From: an uncultured Thermomicrobia bacterium
Lineage (GTDB): Bacteria > Chloroflexota > Chloroflexia > Thermomicrobiales > JALYUS01
Length of the DNA stretch: 64,000 bases
Reading direction: 5' to 3'
Assembly (NCBI GenBank): GCA_937968015.1
Contig: CALBSO010000113.1
Span: 1-64,000 of the forward strand
Shown here: positions 15,056-24,271 of the stretch, one piece after another
How the letters are laid out: each line of letters begins with the position of its first letter
Position numbering within the stretch: position 1 is the first letter of the stretch
Program-made: the position numbers and the translations under genes
Notes under the pieces: model-generated
Told to the model about the DNA's origin: nothing
Databases searched by the model: none
Seen by the model: only the letters and a program-made list of their open reading frames with translations

Positions 15056-15895
15056 CTATTCGATGCGTGGTGGGCCCTGCTGGATGCGAGCGCGCACTGC
15101 ATCCGTTCCGTTCGGGGCTTCCCACATCGCCTCTGTCCACCACGTCGCGCCCGCTTCGGCGAAGGGGCGCACGATGGCCGCCGCCTGTTTTCGATCTTCC
15201 CCCGGTGTCCGGCCCTCCGCCACGATATCGAACGGCATCGCCTGATCGCGATGCGCCGCGCTGTACGCCGCCATCTCGCGAATGTCCGCCGGGGTGATCT
15301 CCGCCTGCGTGCCATCGGCATCGAGTTTGGTCGGGAGCAGCCCATCATAGCGGAGCGCACGCTCCATGGATCGCGCGCGCGGCCACGCCCCCACCACCCA
15401 GATCGGGATGCGCGGCGACTGGACCGGCGGCGGGAGAAAGGTCATCACCTCCACCTGGTAGTGCTCGCCGTGGAAACTGAAGGGCTGACCGCTCCACAGC
15501 CCGGTGAGGATTTCCAGACCTTCGTCGAGCAATTGCGCCCGCGTCTTGCGATCCGTCGCTTCGCCAACCTTCCCGAATCCGCCGTCGTCCAGCGCGCCCA
15601 GGCCGATTGGCAGGATCAGCCGTCCGTGAGAGAGATGATCCACCGTGACGGTCTCGCGGGCCAGTTTCCACGGGCGTCGCCGCGACACCGGCGTGAGGAT
15701 CGCACCGATGCGCACGCGCTCGGTGCGCAGCGCAATCGCACCCAGCACGACCCACGGATCATACATCGGCCCCGCGGACTCGATGTATATCCCGTCCCAG
15801 TAGAAGACGCCATCCCATCCTGCCGCTTCCGCCTCCTGAGCGAGCGCGATGATCGTTTCGAGATCGCCGCCCGGAATGATAAAGCCGTAGCGCAT
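15056..15895 (-). CDS. LLM-class flavin/F420-dependent oxidoreductase
   Basis: 279 residues of the luciferase-like monooxygenase TIM barrel. It shows E-A-E-A-A-G-W-D-G-V-F near the N-terminus, T-E-R-V-R-I-G-A-I-L-T-P-V, L-S-H-G-R-L-I-L-P-I-G-L-G and L-D-E-G-L-E-I-L-T-G-L-W-S-G. These are the standard markers of LLM enzymes using FMN or F420. ATG 15895 follows GGAGGGAA on the minus strand. It is divergent from a WYL regulator with a palindrome between them. Substrate unknown. Confidence 0.88.
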   Translation of the reverse strand: MRYGFIIPGGDLETIIALAQEAEAAGWDGVFYWDGIYIESAGPMYDPWVVLGAIALRTERVRIGAILTPVSRRRPWKLARETVTVDHLSHGRLILPIGLGALDDGGFGKVGEATDRKTRAQLLDEGLEILTGLWSGQPFSFHGEHYQVEVMTFLPPPVQSPRIPIWVVGAWPRARSMERALRYDGLLPTKLDADGTQAEITPADIREMAAYSAAHRDQAMPFDIVAEGRTPGEDRKQAAAIVRPFAEAGATWWTEAMWEAPNGTDAVRARIQQGPPRIE

Positions 15896-15959
15896 CGTTC
15901 CCTCCGATTACTCTTCAGCCAATCCATGATTCCGCGCATGCAGCATACGCCGCTCTTCT

Positions 15960-15974
15960 TGACACAGTGTGTCA
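15960..15974. promoter_or_regulatory. Palindromic operator between the LLM and WYL genes
   Basis: TGACAC-AGT-GTGTCA is a perfect 6+3+6 inverted repeat in the 140-base divergent intergenic region, with a further GTGACA half-like site about 20 bases away. It is the natural candidate site for the adjacent WYL regulator. Confidence 0.5.
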
Positions 15975-16035
15975 TATTTCGGCGGTACGATGGTGACAGA
16001 ATATGGGTGATTTCTCGTCAACATGGGGATGTCCG

Positions 16036-16995
16036 ATGCGTGCCGACCGACTGCTCTCCATACTCTTGCTCCTGCAAACCCACCGGCGGATGACCGCGGG
16101 TGAACTGGCGCGGCGGCTGGAGGTGTCGGAGCGCACGATCTATCGCGATATGGACTCACTCAGCGCGGCGGGAGTCCCGGTCCATATGGAGCGCGGGAGT
16201 GGCGGCGGATGCGTGCTGCCCGAAGGGTACCGCATCAATCTGACCGGTCTGAGCGAGGGGGAGATTCAGTCGCTCTTCCTCGCCACGCCCGCCCGCCTGC
16301 TCGCGGACCTCGGCCTGCGACAGGCTGCCGAGGGAGCGCTGATCAAGTTGCTCGCGGCGCTGCCGTCCGTCTCCCGGCGCGATGCCGAGTACGCGCGACA
16401 GCGCATCCATGTGGATTCGGCGGGATGGCGCCGCGCGGACGAGATCGTCGTCTCCCTCCCCACGCTTCAGGAGGCGATTTGGCGAGAGCGCAAGGTGCGT
16501 TTCACCTATCAGCGGAGCGACGGCGCCAGCGCGGAACGCCTCACGGACCCGCTCGGCCTCGTCGCGAAAGGGAGCGCCTGGTATCTGGTCGCCGCGACGG
16601 ACGGTGACATCCGGACCTATCGCGTCTCGCGCGTGCGGGACGCATGCATGACCGACGAGACGTGCGCCCGCCCGGATCGCTTCGACCTGGCGGCGTACTG
16701 GAAGCAGTCGTCCGCCGATTTCGTCGCTGCCCTGCCCCGGTATCTCGTGACGCTACGCACGCCGGGTGATCTGCTCGCGCATATCAAGGGTACGCTTCCG
16801 CCGGGCCGAATCGAGCACATCGGTGCGCCCGATTCCGCAGGAAGAATCACGCTACATGTGCGGTTCGACATCGAGGAGGAGGCCGCCGGGTATGCGTTCC
16901 GCTTTGGCACGCAACTGGAGGTGCTCGAACCTGCGGAATTGCGCGATCGGCTGGCCAATACGGCGGCGAGCATCGCCACCTTTTACGCGCGCTGA
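16036..16995 (+). CDS. WYL-domain transcriptional regulator (YafY-like)
   Basis: 319 residues. The N-terminal helix-turn-helix (HTH_11) spans residues 1-55 with T-A-G-E-L-A-R-R-L-E-V-S-E-R-T-I-Y-R-D-M-D-S-L. The WYL domain covers about 140-215 (R-E-R-K-V-R-F-T-Y and W-Y-L-V-A-A-T, R-T-Y-R-V-S-R), and a WCX-type C-terminal domain follows. Start ATG 16036 aligns with the usual M-R-A-D-R-L-L family start; an upstream in-frame ATG at 16003 is less likely. It is divergent from the LLM oxidoreductase, which it may control. Confidence 0.88.
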   Translation: MRADRLLSILLLLQTHRRMTAGELARRLEVSERTIYRDMDSLSAAGVPVHMERGSGGGCVLPEGYRINLTGLSEGEIQSLFLATPARLLADLGLRQAAEGALIKLLAALPSVSRRDAEYARQRIHVDSAGWRRADEIVVSLPTLQEAIWRERKVRFTYQRSDGASAERLTDPLGLVAKGSAWYLVAATDGDIRTYRVSRVRDACMTDETCARPDRFDLAAYWKQSSADFVAALPRYLVTLRTPGDLLAHIKGTLPPGRIEHIGAPDSAGRITLHVRFDIEEEAAGYAFRFGTQLEVLEPAELRDRLANTAASIATFYAR

Positions 16996-17097
16996 CATGG
17001 CGCATTGATGGGTAGTAGGGTTTGAACGCCTCATCCCCAATGAAGTGGCCCCTGCGGGGACAGGGGCCGGGGGAAGAGGGGAAGGAATGAACGAAGG

Positions 17098-18399
17098 TCA
17101 GGAGTTGAAGAGCGGTAGCGCCTGGTAGGGGCCGCCGGGCAGCACGTCCGTCGGGTCGAAGCCGAGCCAGTTCTGGAGCATCGCGGCGTAGACCTGCCGG
17201 AAATCCTGCTGGACCTTCAGGTTGCCGTTGTCGAGGTCTGTCAGGCTCGGCGTGTCGCCATAGACGCCGCCCTTGACACTGCCGCCCATCACAAAGAGCG
17301 GAGCCGCGCTGCCGTGGTCGGTGCCGCGCGAGGCATTCTCGGTCGGGCGGCGGCCAAACTCGGAGAAGGTCATCAGGGCAACACTGTCCCCGTGGCCGTG
17401 CGCCGTGATGTCCTGCCAAAAGGCCCCGAGGCCCTCACCGAGATACCCCATCAGACGGTCGTGCGTCTCGCGCTCGTTGGAGTGGGTGTCGAACCCACCT
17501 GTCGCGAGATAGAGCACCCGCGCGCCGACGCCGCCGTGGATCATCTGCGCGACGGTTTGCAAGCCCGCGCCGAGTTGCGTCTTCGGGTACGTCACTGCCG
17601 GGGTGTAGCCAGCCGCGACTTTCGCGACGCCTGCCATCGCATCCTGCGCGATGCTATGGCTCGCCGTGATCAATTTCGCGTACTTGCTATCGGAGGACGT
17701 GATGCTGTTCATGTAGTCATAGATCGCCGAAACCGCGCCGGGGTCAATCTTGCCGACCGGCCTGTAGACGAAGTCCTTCAGCGAACCGCCGAGCGCGATG
17801 TCCGTCGGTTGCATACCGACCAGCGCGCGCGGTGTCGTGACGCCGAGTGAGGCGGCGACAAGTGAGGGGTGGTTGGAGAGGTGATCGAGCGCGTGGCCGA
17901 TCCAGCCGAGCGAACCGACATTCTGATCGTCCGCCGTCATCCAGATCTCCGTCCCGCGGAAATGCGAGAAGTTCGGGTGCGGATACTCGACACCCTCGAC
18001 GATGGCGAGATTGCCTTTGCCGAAGAGGTCAGCGAGCGACTTGAGGCCGGGATGCAGGGCGAGATTGTCCGTGATTGGCAGCACATCGCTGAGCTTCTGG
18101 CCGATCGTTGGGCGCAACTGCTGATAGGTCGAATCCTTGTAAGGGATGACCGTGTTCAGGCCGTCATTGCCGCCGGAGAGTTGGAGGACGACGAGCGTGC
18201 GATCCTCCGGGTTGGCGGGGATGCCCGCGCCCGGTGTCAGATTCGGGATGGAGAGTGGCGCGGCGCTTATTTGATTGGAAAAGCCCTTGAAGAGGGGAAT
18301 ACCGCTCGCGGCGAGGCCGATGCCAAGCGCGCTGCCCGCGCCATACTTGAGGAACTGGCGGCGGGTGGGCATAAATGGTTCGCGTTCGTGATCTGACAT
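17098..18399 (-). CDS. DUF1501 secreted protein
   Basis: 433 residues. An N-terminal Tat-type signal (T-R-R-Q-F-L-K-Y-G-A-G followed by a hydrophobic run) is followed by the DUF1501 core: L-V-V-L-Q-L-S-G-G-N-D-G-L-N-T, H-P-N-F-S-H-F-R-G-T-E-I-W, and F-S-E-F-G-R-R-P-T-E-N. These are sulfatase/alkaline-phosphatase-like features, and the family is exported. Start ATG 18399 has AAAGGAG 8 bases upstream. It lies 13 bases downstream of a DUF1800 gene, the usual partner, implying one operon. Confidence 0.9.
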   Translation of the reverse strand: MSDHEREPFMPTRRQFLKYGAGSALGIGLAASGIPLFKGFSNQISAAPLSIPNLTPGAGIPANPEDRTLVVLQLSGGNDGLNTVIPYKDSTYQQLRPTIGQKLSDVLPITDNLALHPGLKSLADLFGKGNLAIVEGVEYPHPNFSHFRGTEIWMTADDQNVGSLGWIGHALDHLSNHPSLVAASLGVTTPRALVGMQPTDIALGGSLKDFVYRPVGKIDPGAVSAIYDYMNSITSSDSKYAKLITASHSIAQDAMAGVAKVAAGYTPAVTYPKTQLGAGLQTVAQMIHGGVGARVLYLATGGFDTHSNERETHDRLMGYLGEGLGAFWQDITAHGHGDSVALMTFSEFGRRPTENASRGTDHGSAAPLFVMGGSVKGGVYGDTPSLTDLDNGNLKVQQDFRQVYAAMLQNWLGFDPTDVLPGGPYQALPLFNS

Positions 18400-18412
18400 G
18401 CTGTTTGCTCCT

Positions 18413-19708
18413 TTAGCGGGCCTGGAAGCCCGGCCCGGCGAGAATAATCTGCGCGATGGCGCGGCGCCCATTGGGGTTGTTCCCCAGCGCGGTCAACTTG
18501 CCACGGACATCATCGGAAATCGGGATGCCACCGAGCCGGTCCGCCAGTTCCCCGACCCAGGCATTATCCGCCGTGCCGGAGAGGGCGCCACTCTTCATTA
18601 CCATGCCGCCCGCGAGGTTAAAGCGGAGGACCTGGTTCGAGGGGCTGATCCATGCCGGGCCATTTGGCCAGCCGCCGACATTCGGCGGATAAAAGAGCCG
18701 CATGTCCTGCACTTGCAACATCTGCACGATCTGGTCGCCCGTGATATCCACCTCGAGGCCGCGGATCGCGCCGATTGTCCAGGAGGCCGGGTTCTTGATG
18801 TGCGCGCTCGTCGCCCGCTCCACCGTGAAGGCATCGCTGAGGAAAAGCGCGCGCAGGACGCTGCGGATTTCTCCCTCCGTCTGGTTCCAGGCATCAAGCA
18901 TCGGTGCGAGGTCAGCATCAGTTGGATCGTCGCCGACGAACCAGCGGAAGAGTTTGCTGCCGACGTATTTCGCCGTCTGCGGCTTGCCGGCCAGCATGCG
19001 GGAGAAGTCGTCCAGATTGAAGTTGCCGGTCTGGCCGAGAATTGTTTTGCTGCCGTCGTCGAACCGCTTGGGATCGAACTTCACCTGGCCATCGTAGGAG
19101 ACGGTCCAGCCCGTACTCGCGCGCGCCCCCTCGCGGACATCCTGCTCGGTGTAGTTGCCGATGCCGAGGGTGAAGAGTTCCATCACCTCACGCGCCCAGT
19201 TCTCGTTCGGATGCCCCTTGACATTGGTCTGCCCATCGAGCCAGTAAAGCATCGCCGGGCCCTTCGAGACCGCGATCAGTAGGTCCACGAACTTGCCCGC
19301 GCCCTGCGCCCGGAAGAGTTGGTTCTGCGCCAGCATGTACGCGGGGCGGCGGACCTTGTCATTCGCGGTGGCGAAGTGGTTATGCCAGAAGAGGGCGAGA
19401 TTTTCCTGCAATGGCGCGTCCGTTGTGCGCATCTGGTTCGCCCACCAGGCGGCGGCAGTCGTAATACCCTGCTGGTTCGCCTGGTTAATCTCCTTCGTCA
19501 GTTGCGTCTTTTCCTCGCCGGAGAGTTGCTTCTTGGGCTGGGCAGGCCACGGCGGCAGGTCTGGCGCATTTGCCGGTGCATCGGCATAATTGAGAATATC
19601 CTCGACTGCGGCGGCATAGCCCTTCGCGGTCGCCGCGTCTACCTGGGCGGGGGTGGCGCCCATCCCGGCCCGCCAGAGGAGTAATTGTACGCGTTCACGA
19701 TCACCCAT
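18413..19708 (-). CDS. DUF1800 protein, copy A
   Basis: 431 residues of DUF1800: a helical N-terminus (R-V-Q-L-L-L-W-R-A-G-M-G-A-T), L-F-W-H-N-H-F-A-T, N-E-N-W-A-R-E-V-M-E-L-F-T-L-G-I-G-N-Y-T-E-Q-D-V-R-E-G-A-R-A, and P-P-N-V-G-G-W-P-N-G near the end. ATG 19708 with GGAGG upstream is preferred over 19729. It is paired with DUF1501 directly downstream. The biochemical role of the family is not established; export or surface association is inferred from the partner. Confidence 0.88.
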   Translation of the reverse strand: MGDRERVQLLLWRAGMGATPAQVDAATAKGYAAAVEDILNYADAPANAPDLPPWPAQPKKQLSGEEKTQLTKEINQANQQGITTAAAWWANQMRTTDAPLQENLALFWHNHFATANDKVRRPAYMLAQNQLFRAQGAGKFVDLLIAVSKGPAMLYWLDGQTNVKGHPNENWAREVMELFTLGIGNYTEQDVREGARASTGWTVSYDGQVKFDPKRFDDGSKTILGQTGNFNLDDFSRMLAGKPQTAKYVGSKLFRWFVGDDPTDADLAPMLDAWNQTEGEIRSVLRALFLSDAFTVERATSAHIKNPASWTIGAIRGLEVDITGDQIVQMLQVQDMRLFYPPNVGGWPNGPAWISPSNQVLRFNLAGGMVMKSGALSGTADNAWVGELADRLGGIPISDDVRGKLTALGNNPNGRRAIAQIILAGPGFQAR

Positions 19709-19908
19709 CGGTGCCTCCAGTTGATCCAAAATCTATTATGGCACATCGTATCACATTAGCCCGCTGTACAAATAACGTTAGAGGCGCTTCCCTTGTGATG
19801 CCGCCATGCATTTTCAACCGTTACACGTCGGAATGAGGAGGAGAGTTTCATTTTCTTTTCTCCCTCCGGCCCTCTTCCCAACACGAGAAGGGGGTCGGAG
19901 GTGGAAAA

Positions 19909-21225
19909 TCAGCGTGTTTGATAGCCCGGCCCTGCCAGGAGGATTTGCGTGATAACGCGCTTGCCGTCCGGGCCGCTGCCGAGGGCGATAAGTTTGCCGC
20001 GCAAGTCGTCCGGGATCGGGATGCCGCCGAGCCGATCCGCGATCTCATCAATGAAGGCATTGTCCGCCTTACCGGAGAGCAGGCCGGCCTTTGCGACGAG
20101 TCCCCCAGCGAGGTTGAAACGGCTTACCTGATTGGAGGGGCTGATCCACGCCATGCCATTTGGCCAGCCGCCGACATTCGGCGGGCGGAAGATCGTCATG
20201 TCCTGTATCGCCATCAACCCGACGAGTTGCTCGCCTGTGATGTCCACACTCAGCCCGCGCAGGATACCGACCGTCCAAGCCGCCGGGTTCTTGACATGCG
20301 CGCTCGTCGCCCGCTCCACCGTGAAGACATCACTGAGGAAAAGCGCGCGCAGGACGCTGCGGATTTCTCCCTCCGTCTGGTTCCAGGCATCGAGCATTGG
20401 TGCGAGGTCGCCGTCCGACGGGTCATCACCGACGAACCAGACGAAGAGTTTCTGCGCGATCCGCTTCGCGGTCTGCGGCTTATTGACGAGCAGGCGGGAG
20501 AAATCATCCATGGTGAAGTTGCCGCTCTGACCGAGGATCGTCTTCGTGCCAGTATCGAATCGCTGCGGGTTGAAAGCGACTTTGCCATCGTACGCGAGCG
20601 TCCAGCCCGTACTCGCTCGTGCGCCCTCGCGGACATCCTGCTCGGTGTAGTTGCCGATGCCGAGGGTGAAGAGTTCCATCACCTCACGCGCCCAATTCTC
20701 GTTCGGATGCCCCTTGACATTGGATTGACCATCGAGCCAGATCAACATCGCCGGGTCTTTGGAGACCGCGATCAGCAAGTCCACGAACTTGCCCGCGCCC
20801 TGCGCCCGGAGCAACTGATTCTGCGCCAGCATGTAGGCGGGGCGATCTACCTTGTCGAGCGAGGTAGCGAAGTGGTTATGCCAAAAGAGGGCGAGATTCT
20901 CCTGCAATGGTGTCGGGCTTGTGCGAAGCCGATCCGCCCACCATGCAAGGAGCATTTGGTTGCCCTTCGAGCGTGCATCGTTGCGGGCGCGCTGCGTGGC
21001 AATGACGGATTGCGTGTACGCCGTCTTCTCATTCGGACTGAGGACGACGATAGGCGTAATCGGCCACGGCGGGATGGCTGGTGACGACACGGCCTCGTCC
21101 GGATAGTTGAGAATATCCTCGACTGCCTGTGTGTACCCCTTCGCGGTGGCGGCATCCACCTGTGCGGGTGTCGCACCGAATCCCGCCCGCCAGAGCAGGA
21201 GTTGTACCCGTTCTCGCTCGCTCAC
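19909..21225 (-). CDS. DUF1800 protein, copy B (tandem paralogue)
   Basis: 438 residues, very similar along its length to the neighbouring copy A (shared H-P-N-E-N-W-A-R-E-V-M-E-L-F, T-S-A-H-x-K-N-P-A, R-P-P-N-V-G-G-W-P-N-G). GTG 21225 is chosen because V-S-E-R-E-R-V-Q-L-L-L aligns with M-G-D-R-E-R-V-Q-L-L-L of copy A; an ATG at 21279 adds 18 unaligned residues. It has no DUF1501 partner of its own. A 200-base spacer with no recognised features separates the two copies, suggesting tandem duplication. Confidence 0.85.
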   Translation of the reverse strand: MSERERVQLLLWRAGFGATPAQVDAATAKGYTQAVEDILNYPDEAVSSPAIPPWPITPIVVLSPNEKTAYTQSVIATQRARNDARSKGNQMLLAWWADRLRTSPTPLQENLALFWHNHFATSLDKVDRPAYMLAQNQLLRAQGAGKFVDLLIAVSKDPAMLIWLDGQSNVKGHPNENWAREVMELFTLGIGNYTEQDVREGARASTGWTLAYDGKVAFNPQRFDTGTKTILGQSGNFTMDDFSRLLVNKPQTAKRIAQKLFVWFVGDDPSDGDLAPMLDAWNQTEGEIRSVLRALFLSDVFTVERATSAHVKNPAAWTVGILRGLSVDITGEQLVGLMAIQDMTIFRPPNVGGWPNGMAWISPSNQVSRFNLAGGLVAKAGLLSGKADNAFIDEIADRLGGIPIPDDLRGKLIALGSGPDGKRVITQILLAGPGYQTR

Positions 21226-21563
21226 TGCTGCGCCTCTGCTTTCTGAGCCGTATACGACGATGCAAATGTCCTTTGTCACAGCACGAAAAACACGCTGTCG
21301 CGTGTGCTCACTTTACTACACGCACGCGGCGGGTGGATCGTTTCGTTTCTCCTCACCCCCGGCCCCTTTCCATCGCCTGGAGACCACGGAATGTGTCAGA
21401 TCCGTACGGCAATGGAGAGGGGAGCCGTCCATTTTCATCCGCATGCACCCCATCTTCCCTCACGGCGTAAGAATACGGTAAGAAGTTGGCAAGCAACGAG
21501 TAACGCCCCCCGCGCATCCTTAGTCGTGTCGAAAGGCCCGTTTCGATGAGGGGGTGGCGCTCC
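21226..21563. other. Intergenic region, no gene recognised
   Basis: Divergent spacer between DUF1800 copy B and a glycosyltransferase. It contains a degraded palindrome of the CCCCTTTCCATCGCC...GGCAATGGAGAGGGG type (about 21352-21421), related to the one at 31999-32058, and a short CAACGAGTAACG stretch. No convincing reading frame. Confidence 0.5.
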
Positions 21564-22316
21564 GTGCAATCAAAGATCTTCGCCGTGATCCCGGCGCTCA
21601 ATGAAGAAGCCGTGATCGGCAAGGTCGTCTGTCGCCTGCCGCGCGATCTGCTCCGTCGAGTGATTGTCGTAGACAACGGGAGTACAGACGGCACCGCAAC
21701 CGCCGCGTGGGAAGCGGGGGCGATCGTCGTTACCGAACCGGAGCGGGGATACGGCGCGGCCTGCGCGGCGGGTGTGGCACTCGCCCAGCGACTCGGTGCG
21801 GCGGTGATCGTCCTGATGGACGGTGACGCGAGCGATGTCCCGAGCGACCTCTCGGCAATTCTCGCGCCTATTCTCGCCGGTAAGGCAGACCTCGTGATGG
21901 GCTCGCGGGCGCGCGGCAGCATTGAGCCGGGCGCGCTGACGCCGCAGCAGCGATTCGGCAACTGGTTGGCGGCGCGCATCCTCCGGCGCTACGGCCTCGC
22001 GATCACCGATCTCGGCCCGTTCCGTGCCATCCGCGCCGACGGCCTCGCCAGGCTTGATATGCGGGAGCGGACGTATGGCTGGTCCACCGAGATGCTCGTC
22101 AAAGCCGCTCGCGCCGGGCTCCGGGTGCGGGAAGTGCCGGTCTCGTACCGCAAGCGGGCGGGCGGCAAATCCAAGGTCGGCGGCACGATTCACGGCAGCA
22201 TCAAGGCCGCCGTCGTCATCCTCCGGACCGCGTACCGATATGCGGGGTGGGTTCCTCACCCTCCGAATCCCATCGCAACGAGCAATGAGTGGTCAGGCGT
22301 GAGTGGTCAGTGGTGA
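21564..22316 (+). CDS. Family 2 glycosyltransferase (dolichyl-phosphate mannosyltransferase-like)
   Basis: A GT-A fold transferase with FAVIPALNEEAVIGKVV at the N-terminus, VVDNGSTDGT, the metal-binding V-L-M-D-G-D-A and D-L-V-M-G-S-R-A-R-G. The Y-G-W-S-T-E-M-L-V-K-A / V-R-E-V-P-V-S-Y-R-K-R-A-G-G-K-S-K end is typical of polyprenyl-phosphate sugar transferases. GTG 21564 follows GAGGGGGTGG and is preferred over ATG 21546. The last ~12 residues are encoded by an intergenic palindrome, so the stop may not be ancestral. It is followed by a DUF2064 gene and an epimerase, a common trio. Confidence 0.85.
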   Translation: MQSKIFAVIPALNEEAVIGKVVCRLPRDLLRRVIVVDNGSTDGTATAAWEAGAIVVTEPERGYGAACAAGVALAQRLGAAVIVLMDGDASDVPSDLSAILAPILAGKADLVMGSRARGSIEPGALTPQQRFGNWLAARILRRYGLAITDLGPFRAIRADGLARLDMRERTYGWSTEMLVKAARAGLRVREVPVSYRKRAGGKSKVGGTIHGSIKAAVVILRTAYRYAGWVPHPPNPIATSNEWSGVSGQW

Positions 22317-22351
22317 ACAGTGAGAGTCGAGTCGCTCTCATTGCTCGTTGC
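22275..22351. repeat. Palindrome of GAGCAATGAG-type words
   Basis: Perfect 15-bp outer arms (22275-22289 and 22337-22351) around a centre with repeated GTGGTCAG words. It overlaps the 3' end of the glycosyltransferase and stops just before the AAGGAGG of the next gene. Confidence 0.75.
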
Positions 22352-22374
22352 TCATTGCTTCGAAGGAGGTTTCC

Positions 22375-23115
22375 ATGAGTATTGCCGTCACACCACATCG
22401 CGCACTGATCATTGGCGCAAAACAGCCGGTGCCGGGCGCCGTGAAGACCCGGCTGGGCCGTACGATTGGCGACGCGCGGGCGGCAGCATTGTATCGCGCC
22501 TTTCTCACCGATCTCGCGGGCCGCTTCCGGCGCGCGGCGCGGTCGTATGACCTGCTCTGGGCCTTCGCCCCCGCGACGGCGGATTTCCCCGCCCTCGTCG
22601 GCACGGCGGACGGCTATTTCGCGCAACAAGGGGCAGACTGGACCGAGCGGCAACGGCACATCTTCCGCTGGGCGGCGGCGCACGGCTACGATCAGACTGT
22701 CCTGATCGCCTCCGACTCGCCGCAGATGCCCGCGCGCACCGTCTCCGCCGCGTTTGCCGCCCTGGATACCGCGATGGCGACGCTCGCTCCAACGTACGAC
22801 GGCGGATACAGCCTGATCGGGCAGCGGAGCGGCGTGGATATCCTCGGCGCCGTCCCGATGAGTACGGCGACCGTCTCTGACGACCTGCGCGCCAATGCGC
22901 GGGAATGCAACATCTCACTGCATCTCCTCGACGCGACCTGGGATGTGGATGAAGCATCTGATCTGCATCGTCTTTCCGCCTACCTTGCCGGACCGCACGA
23001 CGCGCCCGCGACCGCCGCCGCTTTCCGCAGTTTGCGTCTCTGGGAAGACGTTGCCCCCCGGCGGCTTGTTCCCCCGACGCATGACCGACTCGCGGCGGCG
23101 GGCGGTGAGGATTGA
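22375..23115 (+). CDS. DUF2064 / TIGR04282 nucleotidyltransferase-like protein
   Basis: 246 residues with the K-Q-P-V-P-G-A-V-K-T-R-L-G motif at the start (a GT-A-type nucleotide-binding loop), I-A-S-D-S-P-Q-M-P as the metal-binding region, and Y-D-G-G-Y-S-L-I-G. These mark the DUF2064 family of putative glycosyl/nucleotidyltransferases. ATG 22375 has AAGGAGG upstream. The stop overlaps the next start (TTGA), indicating coupling. Confidence 0.85.
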   Translation: MSIAVTPHRALIIGAKQPVPGAVKTRLGRTIGDARAAALYRAFLTDLAGRFRRAARSYDLLWAFAPATADFPALVGTADGYFAQQGADWTERQRHIFRWAAAHGYDQTVLIASDSPQMPARTVSAAFAALDTAMATLAPTYDGGYSLIGQRSGVDILGAVPMSTATVSDDLRANARECNISLHLLDATWDVDEASDLHRLSAYLAGPHDAPATAAAFRSLRLWEDVAPRRLVPPTHDRLAAAGGED

Positions 23116-24257
23116 CGACGACGGCGCTCGTCACCGGTGGCGCGGGGCTGATCGGCTCGCACATCGTTGACGCACTGATCGTGGAAGGGTGGCAGGTGCG
23201 GGTGCTCGACAACTTCGAGCCGCAGACGCATCGCAATGGCCCGCCCGCCTGGCTGAATCCCCGCGCCGAGTACCAGACCGGCGATGTCCGTGACCGCATC
23301 GCCCTCCGCGCCGCGCTCGATAGCGTGGCGGTTGTCTTTCATGAGACGGCGTACGGTGGCTACATGCCGGAGATCGCCAAGTACATCGAGGTGAACTCCT
23401 ACGGCACTGCCTTGCTCCTCGAAACGATCCGCGACGAGAGATTGCCCGTCCACAAGGTCGTCGTCGCCTCCTCACAGGCTGTCTACGATGAGGGGGCATA
23501 TCGAGGCAGCGACGGCGCGCTCTTCTTTCCGGAAACGCGACCGCTCGTGCAGTTGCAGCAAGGGATCTGGGATGTGCTCGACGAAACCGGCCACCCCGCA
23601 CTACCCGTTCCGACACCGGAACGGGCCCCTATCGGTGGGCAGACGGTCTACGCGATCTCGAAGGCGGATCAGGAACGGCTTGTGATGACGTGGGGGCGGC
23701 AGACAGGCATCCCGACCGTCGCGCTCCGCTACTCCTGCACCTACGGGCCGCGCCAGAGCATCTTCAACCCGTACACCGGCGTGATCGCGATCTTCTGCAC
23801 CCGCCTGCTCAATCACCTCGCGCCGATCATCTATGAGGATGGGCAACAAACGCGCGACTTCTGCTTCGTGGAGGACATCGCCCGCGCCAATCTCCTCGTC
23901 GCTACCGATGATCGCGCGAACGGCGGCGTCTTCAACGTCGGCAGTGGCGTCAGCACGGCGATTGGCGACCTCGCCCGCTTGCTCGCGGAGGCGCTCGGCG
24001 TCGCGATCGCGCCGGAGTTTCCCGGCGAGTTTCGGCCCGGCGAAATCCGCCATCTGACGAGCGACATCAGCCGGATCGCCGCGCTCGGCTGGCGACCCCG
24101 CGTGCCGCTCACGGAGGGCATCGCCCGCTACCTCGACTGGATTCACACGCAGGGCGATGTCGTGGACTACTTTACCGCCGCCGCCGCCCGCCTGCGGGAG
24201 CAACGCATCGTCCAGGCCGCGCAGGGCGCCGCGCATACAGACAAGGCCGTTTTGTAG
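23112..24257 (+). CDS. NAD-dependent epimerase/dehydratase
   Basis: An extended short-chain dehydrogenase of 381 residues. The Rossmann motif VTGGAGLIGSHI is at the N-terminus, with S-S-Q-A-V-Y as the catalytic Ser region, Y-A-I-S-K as Y-x-x-x-K, and R-Y-S-C-T-Y-G-P-R and R-D-F-C-F-V-E-D-I-A typical of UDP-sugar epimerases. It starts at TTG 23112, overlapping the previous TGA. It contains an insertion around residues 150-175 (P-A-L-P-V-P-T-P-E-R-A). Probably modifies a nucleotide sugar for the neighbouring glycosyltransferase. Confidence 0.85.
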   Translation: MTTTALVTGGAGLIGSHIVDALIVEGWQVRVLDNFEPQTHRNGPPAWLNPRAEYQTGDVRDRIALRAALDSVAVVFHETAYGGYMPEIAKYIEVNSYGTALLLETIRDERLPVHKVVVASSQAVYDEGAYRGSDGALFFPETRPLVQLQQGIWDVLDETGHPALPVPTPERAPIGGQTVYAISKADQERLVMTWGRQTGIPTVALRYSCTYGPRQSIFNPYTGVIAIFCTRLLNHLAPIIYEDGQQTRDFCFVEDIARANLLVATDDRANGGVFNVGSGVSTAIGDLARLLAEALGVAIAPEFPGEFRPGEIRHLTSDISRIAALGWRPRVPLTEGIARYLDWIHTQGDVVDYFTAAAARLREQRIVQAAQGAAHTDKAVL

Positions 24258-24271
24258 GACAATACATAGCG

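Noticed and set aside
18398..21084. Long plus-strand frames opposite DUF1800/DUF1501 genes
   Set aside because: The two frames resemble each other only because the underlying DUF1800 genes are paralogues.
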